From Faecalibacterium prausnitzii (GTDB lineage Bacteria > Bacillota > Clostridia > Oscillospirales > Ruminococcaceae): a DNA stretch of 64,000 nucleotides. The stretch is from NCBI GenBank assembly GCA_004558805.1, contig SFDE01000004.1, forward strand, positions 62,001 to 126,000, given 5' to 3'. The position numbers and the translations under genes are program-made. This document shows, in pieces, positions 8,413 to 17,212 of the stretch. The notes beneath the pieces are model-generated. The model saw nothing but the letters and a program-made list of their open reading frames with translations. It was not told the origin of the DNA and did not search any database. Every line of letters begins with the position of its first letter. Positions within the stretch are counted from its first letter, which is position 1.

Positions 8413-9486
8413 ATGACAATGGATGCACGCAAGCAGCGAGTCTTGCAGGCGATCGTGGCGCTGTATGGTCTCGAAGGGGAGCCGGTAGGCAGCAGCGTAC
8501 TGGCAAACTACTTTGACATGGCGGTGTCCAGCGCAACGCTGCGCAACGAGATGGCGGCGCTGACCAAGCTGGGTCTGCTGGAGCAGCCCCACACCAGCGC
8601 CGGGCGTGTGCCCAGTGCCAAGGGCTACCGTTATTATCTGGATAATCTGCTGGTGGGAGACCAGCCTCTGGACCGGGTGGACCGTGCCCGGGTGGATGCG
8701 GTGTTCGCCAGTTTGGACCACGAGCCGGAAAAGCTGGCGCAGGGCGCTGCAAGAGCCCTTGCCGCCATCAGCGGCTGTACCGCAGCCGTCAGCACTCCCT
8801 GTGCCGAGGACCTGTGCATCGCCCATTACGAGGTGGTGCAGGTGGGACGCAGCGCAGCCGCTGTGCTGGCAGTCACCACCGCCGGCTACGTCCGCACCCG
8901 GGTGGCGCGGGTACGCAGCGGCTTGTCCCGGGAAAAGGCGGCGGCGCTTGCCGCATTGCTGAACCGCAACCTTACCTTTGTGGCGCCGGTGGACCTGTCC
9001 ACCCGGATGCTCAGCGAGCTGTGCAGCCAGATCGACCCGGAGCTTGTGCCGGTGATCAGCGCCGCAGCCGCCATCCTGCAGGACAGCGCAAAGCCCCATG
9101 TATTTCTGGGCGGCGAGCAGTACCTGCTGGACTGGGACCAGCTGGACGGCAAGGTGGGAGAGATCCTTACCCTGCTGAACGATGAGCAGGTCGCCGCACA
9201 GCTCATCGCACCCCCTGCAGATCGCAGCGAAAGCGTGCTGCTGGGCGAGGATCTGGAACCTCAGATCCCGGGTCTGTGCATCGCCAGTGACCGGTATCTG
9301 GTGGGCGGCGGATTGTGGGGTTCCATTGCCCTCATCGGACCCACCCGGATGCCCTTCCATAAGCTGATGCCCCTGCTGCATTACTTTGCAGACCAGCTGG
9401 GCGAAGGCATGAGCGGCAAACGAAAAGACACCCCCCAGACCGCCGTACCCCGGCGGACTGTGATCTATAAGGAGGATCTGGAATGA
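8413..9486 (+). CDS. hrcA: Heat-inducible transcription repressor HrcA
   Basis: 357 residues from ATG 8413 after AAGGAGG; a second ATG two codons on is also possible. The N-terminal winged helix (about 1-75) contains EPVGSSVLANYFDMAVSSATLRNEM and the family signature TSAGRVPSAKGYRYYLDNLL, followed by the GAF-like domain. HrcA dimers bind CIRCE, present 24 bases upstream of the start, and need GroEL for full activity. First gene of the operon; its stop overlaps the grpE start (ATGA), so the two are translationally coupled. Confidence 0.97.
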   Translation: MTMDARKQRVLQAIVALYGLEGEPVGSSVLANYFDMAVSSATLRNEMAALTKLGLLEQPHTSAGRVPSAKGYRYYLDNLLVGDQPLDRVDRARVDAVFASLDHEPEKLAQGAARALAAISGCTAAVSTPCAEDLCIAHYEVVQVGRSAAAVLAVTTAGYVRTRVARVRSGLSREKAAALAALLNRNLTFVAPVDLSTRMLSELCSQIDPELVPVISAAAAILQDSAKPHVFLGGEQYLLDWDQLDGKVGEILTLLNDEQVAAQLIAPPADRSESVLLGEDLEPQIPGLCIASDRYLVGGGLWGSIALIGPTRMPFHKLMPLLHYFADQLGEGMSGKRKDTPQTAVPRRTVIYKEDLE

Positions 9487-10106
9487 GCGAAGAAACCAAG
9501 AAGACGGCTGCCCCGGAGCAGACCGAACAGCAGCCGGAGACCGCCCCTGAGGAAAAGACGGCTGCAGCCCCCGAACAGGCTGCTGCGGACGCCGCTGCCG
9601 AAGAGGATAAGAAAAAGGACAGCGGCTGGTTCAACAAGAAGGCACGGGAGATGGAAGCCGTCAAGGCAAAGCTGGATGCAGCGGAAAAGAGCGCTGCACA
9701 GGCAAAGGATCAGCTGCTGCGGATGGCTGCCGAGTACGACAATTACCGCAAGCGTTCCACCCGTGAGGCGGACCAGAAGTTTGGCGATGGTGTTTCCCAT
9801 GCAGTGGAAAAGATCATTCCCATTCTGGATACGCTGGATATGGCAGCAAACGCCCCCACCACCGACGAGAACTACAAAAAAGGCGTGGTCATGACCCTGG
9901 ATAAGGCTGCAAAGGCGCTGGAGGCACTCCATGTGGAGGAGATCGAGGCGCTGGGCAAGCCCTTTGACCCCAACTTCATGAGCGCCGTGCAGCAGATCCC
10001 CGCCCCGGATGGACAGGAGAGCGGCACCGTGGTCACCGTGTTCCAAAAGGGCTACAAGCTGGGGGACAAGATCATCCGCCACGCTACCGTTGTGGTGGCA
10101 GAATAA
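9483..10106 (+). CDS. grpE: Nucleotide exchange factor GrpE
   Basis: 207 residues. An Ala/Glu-rich, poorly ordered N-terminus (about 1-60) precedes the long coiled-coil (KLDAAEKSAAQAKDQLLRMA) and the signature RMAAEYDNYRKRSTREAD. The C-terminal beta domain carries GYKLGDKIIRHATVVV. GrpE releases ADP from DnaK. The start overlaps the hrcA stop by four bases. Confidence 0.97.
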   Translation: MSEETKKTAAPEQTEQQPETAPEEKTAAAPEQAAADAAAEEDKKKDSGWFNKKAREMEAVKAKLDAAEKSAAQAKDQLLRMAAEYDNYRKRSTREADQKFGDGVSHAVEKIIPILDTLDMAANAPTTDENYKKGVVMTLDKAAKALEALHVEEIEALGKPFDPNFMSAVQQIPAPDGQESGTVVTVFQKGYKLGDKIIRHATVVVAE

Positions 10107-10206
10107 ACAAGCCGGAACCCGAAGGGGTTTTGAATACAACATCCGCTTATAAACATCGAGCATCACATAAACAAAACGATTTGTTCTTTCGAGAGGAGTT
10201 TTCATT

Positions 10207-12036
10207 ATGAGTAAGATTATTGGTATCGATCTTGGTACTACCAACAGCTGCGTGGCTGTTATGGAGGGCGGCGAGCCCGTCGTTATCGCCAACTCTGAGG
10301 GCGCACGTACTACCCCGTCTGTGGTAGGCTTTACCAAGACTGGCGACCGTCTGGTGGGTCAGGTGGCAAAGCGTCAGGCAATCACCAACCCCGACAACAC
10401 TGTTTCTTCCATCAAGCGTCAGATGGGCACCGACCACAAGGTGACCCTGAACGGTAAGGAGTACACTCCCCAGCAGGTCAGCGCTATGATCCTGCAGAAG
10501 CTGAAGGCTGACGCCGAGGCTTATCTGGGCGAGACTGTCACCGAGGCAGTCATCACCGTTCCTGCCTACTTTAACGACAGCCAGCGTCAGGCTACCAAGG
10601 ATGCCGGCACCATTGCCGGTCTGAATGTCCGCCGTATCATCAACGAGCCCACCGCAGCTGCTCTTGCCTACGGTGTGGATAAGGAAGACGACCAGAAGAT
10701 CATGGTCTACGACCTGGGCGGCGGCACCTTCGATGTGTCCATCATCGAGATGGGCGACGGCGTCACCGAGGTTCTCGCCACCAACGGCGATACCCATCTG
10801 GGCGGCGATGACTTTGACCAGCGCATCATCGACTGGATGGCAGACGCCTTCCAGACTGAGAATGGCATCGACCTGCGCAAGGACAAGATGGCCGCACAGC
10901 GCTTGAAGGAAGCTGCCGAGAAGGCAAAGATCGAGCTGTCCAGCGCTATGAGCAGCCAGATCAACCTGCCCTTCATCACCGCCGATGCTACCGGTCCTAA
11001 GCATCTGGATATGACCCTGACCCGGGCAAAGTTCAACGAGCTGACCGCTGATCTGGTGGACCGCACCATGACCCCTGTGCGCAAGGCTCTGCAGGATGCA
11101 GGTCTGCGTGCTTCCGACCTGAAGAAGGTTCTGATGGTGGGCGGCTCCACCCGTATCCCCGCTGTCTACGATGCAGTGAAGAAGGAACTGAACTGCGAGC
11201 CCTTTAAGGGCATCAACCCCGATGAGTGCGTTGCCGTGGGCGCTGCTATCCAGGGCGGCGTGCTGAACGGCGAGAAGAAGGGTCTGCTGCTGCTGGATGT
11301 CACTCCTCTGAGCCTGGGCATTGAGACTCTGGGCGGCGTGTGCACCAAGATCATTGATCGCAACACCACCATCCCCACCCACAAGAGCCAGGTGTTCTCC
11401 ACTGCTGCAGACAACCAGCCCTCTGTTGAGGTCAACGTGCTGCAGGGCGAGCGTGAGTTTGCACGGGACAACAAGAGTCTGGGCGTCTTCCATCTGGACG
11501 GCATTGCTCCGGCTCCCCGTGGTGTGCCTCAGATCGAAGTCACCTTTGATATCGATGCCAACGGCATCGTGAAGGTCAGCGCTAAGGATCTGGGCACCGG
11601 CAAGGAGCAGAACATCACCATCACCGCTTCCACCAATATGTCCAAGGAGGACATCGACAAGGCTGTGAAGGAAGCTGAGCAGTTTGCTGCTGACGATAAG
11701 AAGAAGCGTGAAGAGGTGGACATCCGCAACGGCGCCGACCAGATGGTATTCCAGACCGAGAAGATGCTGAAGGAGAACGGCGATAAGCTGCCTGCCGACG
11801 TGAAGAACGAGGCAGAGGCTAAGCTGGCTGACCTGAAGACCGCTGTTCAGTCCGGCAACGTGGACGACATCAAGGCAAAGCAGGAAGCTCTGAGCCAGGT
11901 GTTCGAGAAGATGTATCAGGCAGCTGCTGCCGCACAGCAGACCGCCGGTGCACAGCCCGGCGCTGACGCAGGCGCAGCCGGCAACACCAAGCCCAACGAC
12001 GACGGTGTTGTGGATGCCGACTTCAAGGAAGTCTGA
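10207..12036 (+). CDS. dnaK: Chaperone DnaK (Hsp70)
   Basis: 609 residues from ATG 10207 after GAGAGGAG. The ATPase domain starts with IIGIDLGTTNSCVAVMEGG, with phosphate-2 motif VYDLGGGTFDVSI and VGGSTRIPAV; the substrate domain follows from about residue 360, with a Q/G/A-rich C-terminal tail. Codon use is more biased to GCT/GGT than the neighbours, as expected for high expression. The 100-base gap after grpE contains a small AACCC-GAA-GGGTT hairpin but no second CIRCE. DnaK is likely expressed from the operon promoter. Confidence 0.98.
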   Translation: MSKIIGIDLGTTNSCVAVMEGGEPVVIANSEGARTTPSVVGFTKTGDRLVGQVAKRQAITNPDNTVSSIKRQMGTDHKVTLNGKEYTPQQVSAMILQKLKADAEAYLGETVTEAVITVPAYFNDSQRQATKDAGTIAGLNVRRIINEPTAAALAYGVDKEDDQKIMVYDLGGGTFDVSIIEMGDGVTEVLATNGDTHLGGDDFDQRIIDWMADAFQTENGIDLRKDKMAAQRLKEAAEKAKIELSSAMSSQINLPFITADATGPKHLDMTLTRAKFNELTADLVDRTMTPVRKALQDAGLRASDLKKVLMVGGSTRIPAVYDAVKKELNCEPFKGINPDECVAVGAAIQGGVLNGEKKGLLLLDVTPLSLGIETLGGVCTKIIDRNTTIPTHKSQVFSTAADNQPSVEVNVLQGEREFARDNKSLGVFHLDGIAPAPRGVPQIEVTFDIDANGIVKVSAKDLGTGKEQNITITASTNMSKEDIDKAVKEAEQFAADDKKKREEVDIRNGADQMVFQTEKMLKENGDKLPADVKNEAEAKLADLKTAVQSGNVDDIKAKQEALSQVFEKMYQAAAAAQQTAGAQPGADAGAAGNTKPNDDGVVDADFKEV

Positions 12037-12094
12037 TAAAACACAAAGCGGCAGACGCCCGACCAAACCGGCGGGTGCAGCCGCATAAAGCAAA

Positions 12095-12121
12095 AGCCGC
12101 TCCGGTTTTGCCGGGGCGGCT
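12095..12121 (+). terminator. Intercistronic hairpin between dnaK and dnaJ
   Basis: AGCCGCTCCGG TTTTG CCGGGGCGGCT is an 11-bp stem (one G-U pair) followed by CTTGCTGGTTT, a poor T-tract. It may be an mRNA processing or partial termination site that lowers dnaJ relative to dnaK. Confidence 0.55.
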
Positions 12122-12194
12122 CTTGCTGGTTTACAGAGTGAGGGACCGACCGGGGCGTTACCCGGGGAGGGCGTTCCCGGAGAGGTGAGTGGAT

Positions 12195-13367
12195 ATGGCA
12201 CAGGAAAAGCGTGATTATTACGAAGTGCTGGGGGTATCCAAGGGCGCAAGCGATGCGGAGATCAAAAAGGCATACCGCAAGCTGGCAATGAAGTACCACC
12301 CGGACTATAACCCCGGCGATAAGGACGCCGAGGCAAAGTTCAAGGAGATCAACGAGGCAAACGAGGTGCTTTCGGACCCGAAGAAGCGCCAGCTGTACGA
12401 TCAGTACGGCTTTGCAGGAGTGGATCCCACCTATGCAGCCCAGAACGGCGGCGGTCCCGGCGGCTTTAGCGGCTTTGGCGGCGACGGCGTGGATCTGGGA
12501 GACATCTTTGGCGACATTTTTGGCGGCGGCTTTGGGGGCTTTGGCGGCTCGTCCCGTCAGGCAAACCCCAACGCCCCCCGGAAGGGGCAGGACATCCGGG
12601 TGCGCATCACCCTGAGCTTTGACGAGGCGGTCCACGGCTGCAAAAAGAACATCACCATCAACCGTCAGCAGGAGTGCACCGAGTGCCACGGCACCGGCTG
12701 CGCAGCAGGCACCAGCCCGGAGACCTGCCCGGACTGCGGCGGTCGTGGCTTTGTGATCCGTCAGCAGCGCACCCCCTTTGGCGTCATGCAGACCCAGCAG
12801 CCCTGCGGTCGCTGCGGCGGCAAGGGCAAGCTGATCAAGAACCCCTGCAGCGTCTGCCATGGCAGCGGCAAGGTGGCAACCAAAAAGACCATGGAAGTGA
12901 CCATCCCCATGGGCATTGACGATGACCAGAGCATCGCACTGCGGGGCATGGCGGATGCAGGCACCAACGGCGGTCCCGCCGGTGATGTCATCGTTACCGT
13001 CACCGTGCGCCCCAGCGAGGTGTTCCAGCGGGACGGCTACGACGTGTGGGTCACGGTGCCCATTACCTACAGCCAGGCAGTGCTGGGCGACAACGTCACC
13101 GTGCCTTCCATTGACGGCAAGGTGGAATACACCGTGCCCGAGGGCACCCAGAGCGGCACCACCTTCCGGCTCCGGGGCAAGGGCATCCAGTATCTCAACG
13201 GTCGCGGACGGGGCGATATGTACGTCAAGTGCGAGGTGGAGATCCCCAAAAAGCTCAACAAGACCCAGCGGGAGGCTCTGAAGAAGTTTGAGAGCACCCT
13301 GAAAGAAGAAAACTACGAAAAGCGCAAGGGCTTCTTTAAAAAGCTGAAGGATATGTTCAACAACTAA
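12195..13367 (+). CDS. dnaJ: Chaperone DnaJ (Hsp40)
   Basis: 390 residues. ATG 12195 is chosen over an in-frame GTG at 12189 because AGAGGTGAG fits it. The J domain carries KYHPDYN (HPD), then a Gly/Phe-rich linker, four zinc-finger repeats (CTECHGTG, CPDCGGRG, CGRCGGKG, CSVCHGSG) and the C-terminal substrate-binding domains. DnaJ stimulates DnaK ATPase. Last gene of the heat-shock operon. Confidence 0.97.
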   Translation: MAQEKRDYYEVLGVSKGASDAEIKKAYRKLAMKYHPDYNPGDKDAEAKFKEINEANEVLSDPKKRQLYDQYGFAGVDPTYAAQNGGGPGGFSGFGGDGVDLGDIFGDIFGGGFGGFGGSSRQANPNAPRKGQDIRVRITLSFDEAVHGCKKNITINRQQECTECHGTGCAAGTSPETCPDCGGRGFVIRQQRTPFGVMQTQQPCGRCGGKGKLIKNPCSVCHGSGKVATKKTMEVTIPMGIDDDQSIALRGMADAGTNGGPAGDVIVTVTVRPSEVFQRDGYDVWVTVPITYSQAVLGDNVTVPSIDGKVEYTVPEGTQSGTTFRLRGKGIQYLNGRGRGDMYVKCEVEIPKKLNKTQREALKKFESTLKEENYEKRKGFFKKLKDMFNN

Positions 13368-13372
13368 GCGTA

Positions 13373-13406
13373 AGCGGCGGCATCGGAAACAGTGCCGCCG
13401 CTTTTT
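13373..13406 (+). terminator. Terminator of the hrcA operon
   Basis: AGCGGCGGCA (13373-13382) pairs with TGCCGCCGCT (13393-13402), followed by TTTT. Confidence 0.9.
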
Positions 13407-13442
13407 GCGTCTGCGCAGGACCGATTCGTCTCACGGTCTTGT

Positions 13443-13500
13443 GCTTTCGTCTAAAATGTGCCCTGTTTTAGACAAAAGACGGGTATCATGAGACGAAAGC
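13443..13500. repeat. Nested inverted repeats with a shared promoter-like 16-mer
   Basis: Outer arms GCTTTCGTCT (13443-13452) and AGACGAAAGC (13491-13500); inner arms GTCTAAAA (13449-13456) and TTTTAGAC (13466-13473). The arms overlap, so the two hairpins exclude each other. The 16 bases GACAAAAGACGGGTAT (13471-13486) recur exactly at 52281-52296, where they lie inside a promoter. No reading frame is visible here. Confidence 0.6.
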
Positions 13501-13518
13501 TAAAAGAAAACCCCATAA

Positions 13519-13568
13519 AAACAGCGGAGGCGCTGCCCTTTCGGGCAGCGCCTCCGCTTGCTTTTTTC
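13519..13568. terminator. Strong bidirectional terminator
   Basis: A 16-bp perfect stem, AGCGGAGGCGCTGCCC / GGGCAGCGCCTCCGCT (13523-13558), with loop TTTC, is flanked by AAAAAC on the left and TGCTTTTTTC on the right. It ends the convergent peptide gene and any rightward transcript from 13495. Confidence 0.9.
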
Positions 13569-13601
13569 TTTGGTATACTCCGTGACGGTGTTATGAGAAC
13601 A

Positions 13602-13925
13602 TCAGAGCAGGATCAACGCTGCGTTGATGACCAGACCCACGCCGGTGGCACAGGAGCCGACGAACCAGAAGGTGCGTCCGGCATCACGGATCAGATTTTC
13701 CGGGCTGCGGTTCATATCACGGCTCAGAGCATCCAGACCGGTCTCGATCCAGCTGTTAGGGTTCTTCTTGCGGTAGTCACGGACAGCCATGACGCCCAGA
13801 TACCAGCCTACCGGCGGGATCCAGTTCAGCAGTGCTTCGGTAAGAGTGGCACCGCCTTCGGTGTAGGTCATTTCTTCCTGAGACATGACATTGTAATATG
13901 CGGGCATCAGCATAGTCTTTTCCAT
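13602..13925 (-). CDS. Double-glycine-leader peptide (putative bacteriocin-like secreted peptide) 1
   Basis: 107 residues from ATG 13925 after AAAGGAG. Residues 8-25 (PAYYNVMSQEEMTYTEGG) form a leader ending in Gly24-Gly25, the type cut by peptidase-containing ABC exporters. The mature part (82 residues) has a hydrophobic N-terminal half (WIPPVGWYLGVMAV), a basic/polar middle with DMNRSPENLIRD (70-81), and a hydrophobic C-terminal helix. The next gene shares the leader and the D-M-x-x-S-x-x-N-x-x-R-D core, so they are paralogs. No transporter, immunity or modification gene is adjacent; one Cys (Cys92) argues against a lanthipeptide. Function is inferred from the leader only. Confidence 0.7.
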   Translation of the reverse strand: MEKTMLMPAYYNVMSQEEMTYTEGGATLTEALLNWIPPVGWYLGVMAVRDYRKKNPNSWIETGLDALSRDMNRSPENLIRDAGRTFWFVGSCATGVGLVINAALILL

Positions 13926-14020
13926 AGTAGCACTCCTTTGTACAAAGATTCAAACAGCGCACGGAAAATGCGCCGTGATACCATAAAAACAGGGACCCGG
14001 AAGTACCGGACCGTGCCGGT

Positions 14021-14377
14021 TTACTTTACCACCAGCAGGATGGCACTCAGGGGAGCAAGGGCGATGACCATGGCGGTGGAAACGCCGTCCCGCACAAAGT
14101 TTGCGGCGGACTTGGACATGTCGGCACCGATATCGTCAAAAGCTTTGCCCAGAACGGTGAACAGGTTGCCCTTGGTGTTGCTGCTTGCGCTCAGCCAGCT
14201 CCGAGCCTGACCGATGCCCCAGACATAGCTGGAAGCAAGCACCACGCCGCCTACGGCAGCAGCAACGGTGAACATCACAGAACCGACGCCACTGGCGGAA
14301 CCGCCTGCGGTGTAGGTCATTTCATCATCGGAAAGAACCGCATAACCTGCGGGAAGATACAGTTTGTTTTCCATCAT
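14021..14377 (-). CDS. Double-glycine-leader peptide (putative bacteriocin-like secreted peptide) 2
   Basis: 118 residues from ATG 14377. Residues 9-26 (PAGYAVLSDDEMTYTAGG) match the leader of the neighbouring gene at most positions. The mature 92 residues start with a Gly/Ala/Val-rich hydrophobic segment (SVMFTVAAAVGGVVLASS), continue with a polar part containing DMSKSAANFVRD (86-97), and end with a hydrophobic helix (MVIALAPLSAILLVV). No Cys. This is the first gene of the pair, 95 bases upstream of the other. It may be a pore-forming bacteriocin-like or signalling peptide; no direct evidence for either. Confidence 0.7.
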   Translation of the reverse strand: MMENKLYLPAGYAVLSDDEMTYTAGGSASGVGSVMFTVAAAVGGVVLASSYVWGIGQARSWLSASSNTKGNLFTVLGKAFDDIGADMSKSAANFVRDGVSTAMVIALAPLSAILLVVK

Positions 14378-14457
14378 AAATACCCCTCGATCAAGGCAGC
14401 GGGACGCCGCCTGTGGAATTGCAAAGGATCTGGGAGAGAAACTCTCCTCTCACAGCC

Positions 14458-14486
14458 ATTCTACAACAGCTTCCCCGTTTTTGCAA
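14458..14486 (-). promoter_or_regulatory. Promoter of the double-glycine peptide genes
   Basis: On the minus strand TTGCAA (14486-14481), 17-bp spacer, TAGAAT (14463-14458). The 80-base leader holds a GGAGAG-AAA-CTCTCC hairpin (about 14433-14447). Confidence 0.65.
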
Positions 14487-14608
14487 GGGGAAACTGGGCA
14501 ATGTGTGCAAAAACTGGAAAGACTTATGAAAAAGACTGGCAAAGTTTGTGAAAATGGACTGCAATAATTCGGCAATTCGTCCAAAATGCCCCTGCGGGCA
14601 GGGCGGCA

Positions 14609-15781
14609 TCAGCCCTTTACGCCGGCACGGTACAGGTAGGGGTCGCTCTTGAAACTGTCAAAGCTGTACAGCACCAGGATCTGGTCGTAGTCGTTGTCGG
14701 CAATGAGGGGGTCCAGCCCGTAGTTGTAGTTGCGGAAATCCACCACATCGATCTGGGCGTAGTTGGCGGTGAGATAGGGCACAAAGCAGTTGGCGTAGCT
14801 GTCCTTGATCACCAGAATGCGCCCGGTGCCCTCCCCCTCGATGCGGCTCAGACCGTTGTTGCCGTGGAGGAACATGGCGTACTTGTCGTAAACGTCCAGT
14901 TTGCCGGTGTCGTACAGACCGGTGACCTCCCCCTCTGCAGGCTGCCCGGCACCGGTGACGCTGTAGATGGTCAGGCGGTTGGGCAGGTCGTAGTAGGTGA
15001 TGGTGTCCGGTACGGCGTTCCAGTTCCGTGCCTTGGAGTAGTGGGTGCCGTAGAAGCCCTCTGCAGTCAGCGCCTGATGGGCGGTGGTGTCAAAGGGGGC
15101 AAGCCCCAGCGTATCGCACAGACGGCTGTAGGCGTAGTAGGCACCAAGACTGGTCCAGTGGTGGTCGGTGCGGTAGTAGATATACTCTCCCTTGTGGTCC
15201 TCCAGAGTGCTGCGGACATCCACAAACCGCCCGCCCGCTGCCTCTAGGGCGGCGGACAGCTGGTCCAGATAGGTGTCCTCGTCCAACACCGGGGCGTGGG
15301 CAGGCAGATTCTCCGGATAGATCACCGATGCCGCCGGGGCAAGCATCACATTCACCTTGCCGGGGTAGCGCTGACACAGGGAGCTTACCGCCGCCGTGTT
15401 CTTGGGCAGGGTGCGTTCCTCACTGGAAAGCAGTCCGTAGGTCCGGGGGAACAGCATGTGCTCTGTGCCCAGCAGGATGCCGCCGCTCTGCTCCTTTTGC
15501 AGCAGAGTGGTCTCCACCGCACTTTGCAGGCTGATCCAGTTGTCCCGTCCGAATACCTGGTCCTTGACATATTTGGTATAGGCGGTGAAGTAGCTGTTGA
15601 GCCCTTTGGCAGAGAGCTGGGTCAGCGCCGGACGCTGGGAAAGGGTGGTGTTTTCCAGCTCGCTGTAGGTGCGGTCCGGGGTGGCAAGGTCCAGCAGGAA
15701 CAGCCCCGCAAAGAACAGGGTAAAGACCACCAGCACCGGATACCGCAGGAGAGAAGGAGCCTTTTTTTCGTGTTTGGACAT
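14609..15781 (-). CDS. DHHW-family AlgX/AlgJ-like protein
   Basis: 390 residues with one N-terminal membrane anchor (about 13-31). The SGNH-like domain contains YRTDHHWT (DHHW at 206-209) and the nucleophile-region block IKDSYANCF (about 325-333). These are the features of DHHW/AlgX-like proteins, which act outside the membrane with MBOAT acyltransferases to O-acylate cell-surface glycans. It lies 12 bases after the MBOAT gene, so the pair is cotranscribed. The glycan is unknown. Confidence 0.88.
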   Translation of the reverse strand: MSKHEKKAPSLLRYPVLVVFTLFFAGLFLLDLATPDRTYSELENTTLSQRPALTQLSAKGLNSYFTAYTKYVKDQVFGRDNWISLQSAVETTLLQKEQSGGILLGTEHMLFPRTYGLLSSEERTLPKNTAAVSSLCQRYPGKVNVMLAPAASVIYPENLPAHAPVLDEDTYLDQLSAALEAAGGRFVDVRSTLEDHKGEYIYYRTDHHWTSLGAYYAYSRLCDTLGLAPFDTTAHQALTAEGFYGTHYSKARNWNAVPDTITYYDLPNRLTIYSVTGAGQPAEGEVTGLYDTGKLDVYDKYAMFLHGNNGLSRIEGEGTGRILVIKDSYANCFVPYLTANYAQIDVVDFRNYNYGLDPLIADNDYDQILVLYSFDSFKSDPYLYRAGVKG

Positions 15782-15793
15782 CTTCTCGCCTCC

Positions 15794-17212
15794 TTAAAAG
15801 TTGAAATACAGGAAGGGGCTGTTGGTGCTGCCCACCACATAGGCGGTGGAGACCACCAGCAGCGCCAGAATGACGGCACAGCGGGTGACAGTGTGCTTGC
15901 GCAGGACATTCCAGAGCTTTTCGATGAGGGGGGTACAGCACACCGCGCTCACCGCCAGCAGCACCCCGTAATTCCGCAGGAAATACAGGGAGGATACGCC
16001 GCCGGAGGGGATGAAGAGCTTGCGGAACAGCAGCCCGAAGGATACCCCGGCGTCGTTGCCCACAAACATTGCCCAGCCCACCACCACAAGGAAGAGGGTG
16101 TAGATGTGGGACCAGACCTTTGCCTTTTGCAGGTAGGGCAGCAGGAACAGCTTTTCCACCGTCAGCAGCACAAAGTAGTACAGACCCCAGCATATAAAGT
16201 TCCAGTTGGCACCGTGCCAGATTCCGGTGAGCAGCTCCACGATAAAGAGGTTCAGGATCTGACGCTTCAGACCCTTGCGGTTGCCGCCCAGGGGGATATA
16301 CACATACTCCCGGAACCAGCCGGAAAGGGTCATATGCCAGCGCCGCCAGAACTCGGTGATGGAGGCGGAGATATAGGGATAATTGAAGTTCTGGGGGAAA
16401 TCAAAGCCCAGCATCCGCCCCATGCCGATGCCCATGAGGGAGTAGCCGGAAAAGTCAAAGTACAGCTGCAGGGAATAGGCGATGATGCCCAGCCACACCA
16501 GCGGGGTGGAGGCGTTTGCAAGCCCCACAAAGGTGGTGGAGGGGCTGTCCGCCACCCCGATGATGTCGGTCCACAAGGCGCCTACGGCGTCTGCCAGCAG
16601 CACCTTTTTGGCAAGACCAAAGGTGAACAGGGTCATGCCCTCTTCGATCTGCTTGAGGTTATAGCGGTGGTGGTAGACGTGGAGCTGGTTGGAGACGTCC
16701 CGGTATTTCACGATGGGTCCGGCGATGAGCTGGGGGAACATGACCACATAGGCACCGAAGTCGATGATGTTCCGCTCTGCCTTCACATCCCGGCGGTAGA
16801 CGTCGATGGAATAGGAAAGGGTCTGGAAGGTATAGAAGCTGATGCCCAGCGGCAGGGTGCCGATGCCCTGGATCTGAGCAAGGCCGGTGCCCAGCAAGGC
16901 GTTGATGCTGCGGAGCACAAAGTTTGCGTACTTGAAATAGAACAGCATCCCCAGACTGCCGGCAAGGGCAGCAAGCAGGAACGCCTTGCGCAGAGCAGGC
17001 TTCTGATCAAAATGCTCGATGCACAGACCGCACAGATAGTTGACGAGGATCAGGGCGATCATCACCGGAAAGAATCGTACCTCGCCCCAGCAGTAGAACA
17101 CCAGACTGCACAGAAACAGCACGGTGTTTTTCAGCTTGGGGGGAGCGAGATAATACAGCGCCAGCGTTATGGGCAGAAACCGGAACAGAAAGATAATGGT
17201 GCTGAAAACCAA
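15794..17212 (-). CDS. MBOAT family membrane-bound O-acyltransferase
   Basis: 472 residues from an unusual TTG start (17212-17210), supported by GGAGG eight bases upstream; no ATG nearby keeps the first membrane helix. About 10-12 membrane segments. The MBOAT signature EFWRRWHMTLSGWFREYVYIP (His293) and the invariant His333 in TGIWHGANWNF are intact. AlgI/DltB/PatA-like members pass an acyl group across the membrane to surface polymers. The DHHW partner follows and a DUF4358-like lipoprotein precedes, a set often seen together in clostridia. Confidence 0.93.
   Translation of the reverse strand: MVFSTIIFLFRFLPITLALYYLAPPKLKNTVLFLCSLVFYCWGEVRFFPVMIALILVNYLCGLCIEHFDQKPALRKAFLLAALAGSLGMLFYFKYANFVLRSINALLGTGLAQIQGIGTLPLGISFYTFQTLSYSIDVYRRDVKAERNIIDFGAYVVMFPQLIAGPIVKYRDVSNQLHVYHHRYNLKQIEEGMTLFTFGLAKKVLLADAVGALWTDIIGVADSPSTTFVGLANASTPLVWLGIIAYSLQLYFDFSGYSLMGIGMGRMLGFDFPQNFNYPYISASITEFWRRWHMTLSGWFREYVYIPLGGNRKGLKRQILNLFIVELLTGIWHGANWNFICWGLYYFVLLTVEKLFLLPYLQKAKVWSHIYTLFLVVVGWAMFVGNDAGVSFGLLFRKLFIPSGGVSSLYFLRNYGVLLAVSAVCCTPLIEKLWNVLRKHTVTRCAVILALLVVSTAYVVGSTNSPFLYFNF

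Noticed and set aside
10147..12249. 700-codon open frame antisense to dnaK
   Set aside because: It is a mirror of the high-GC third positions of dnaK; it has no ribosome-binding site, no family similarity and low-complexity Leu/His/Val composition.
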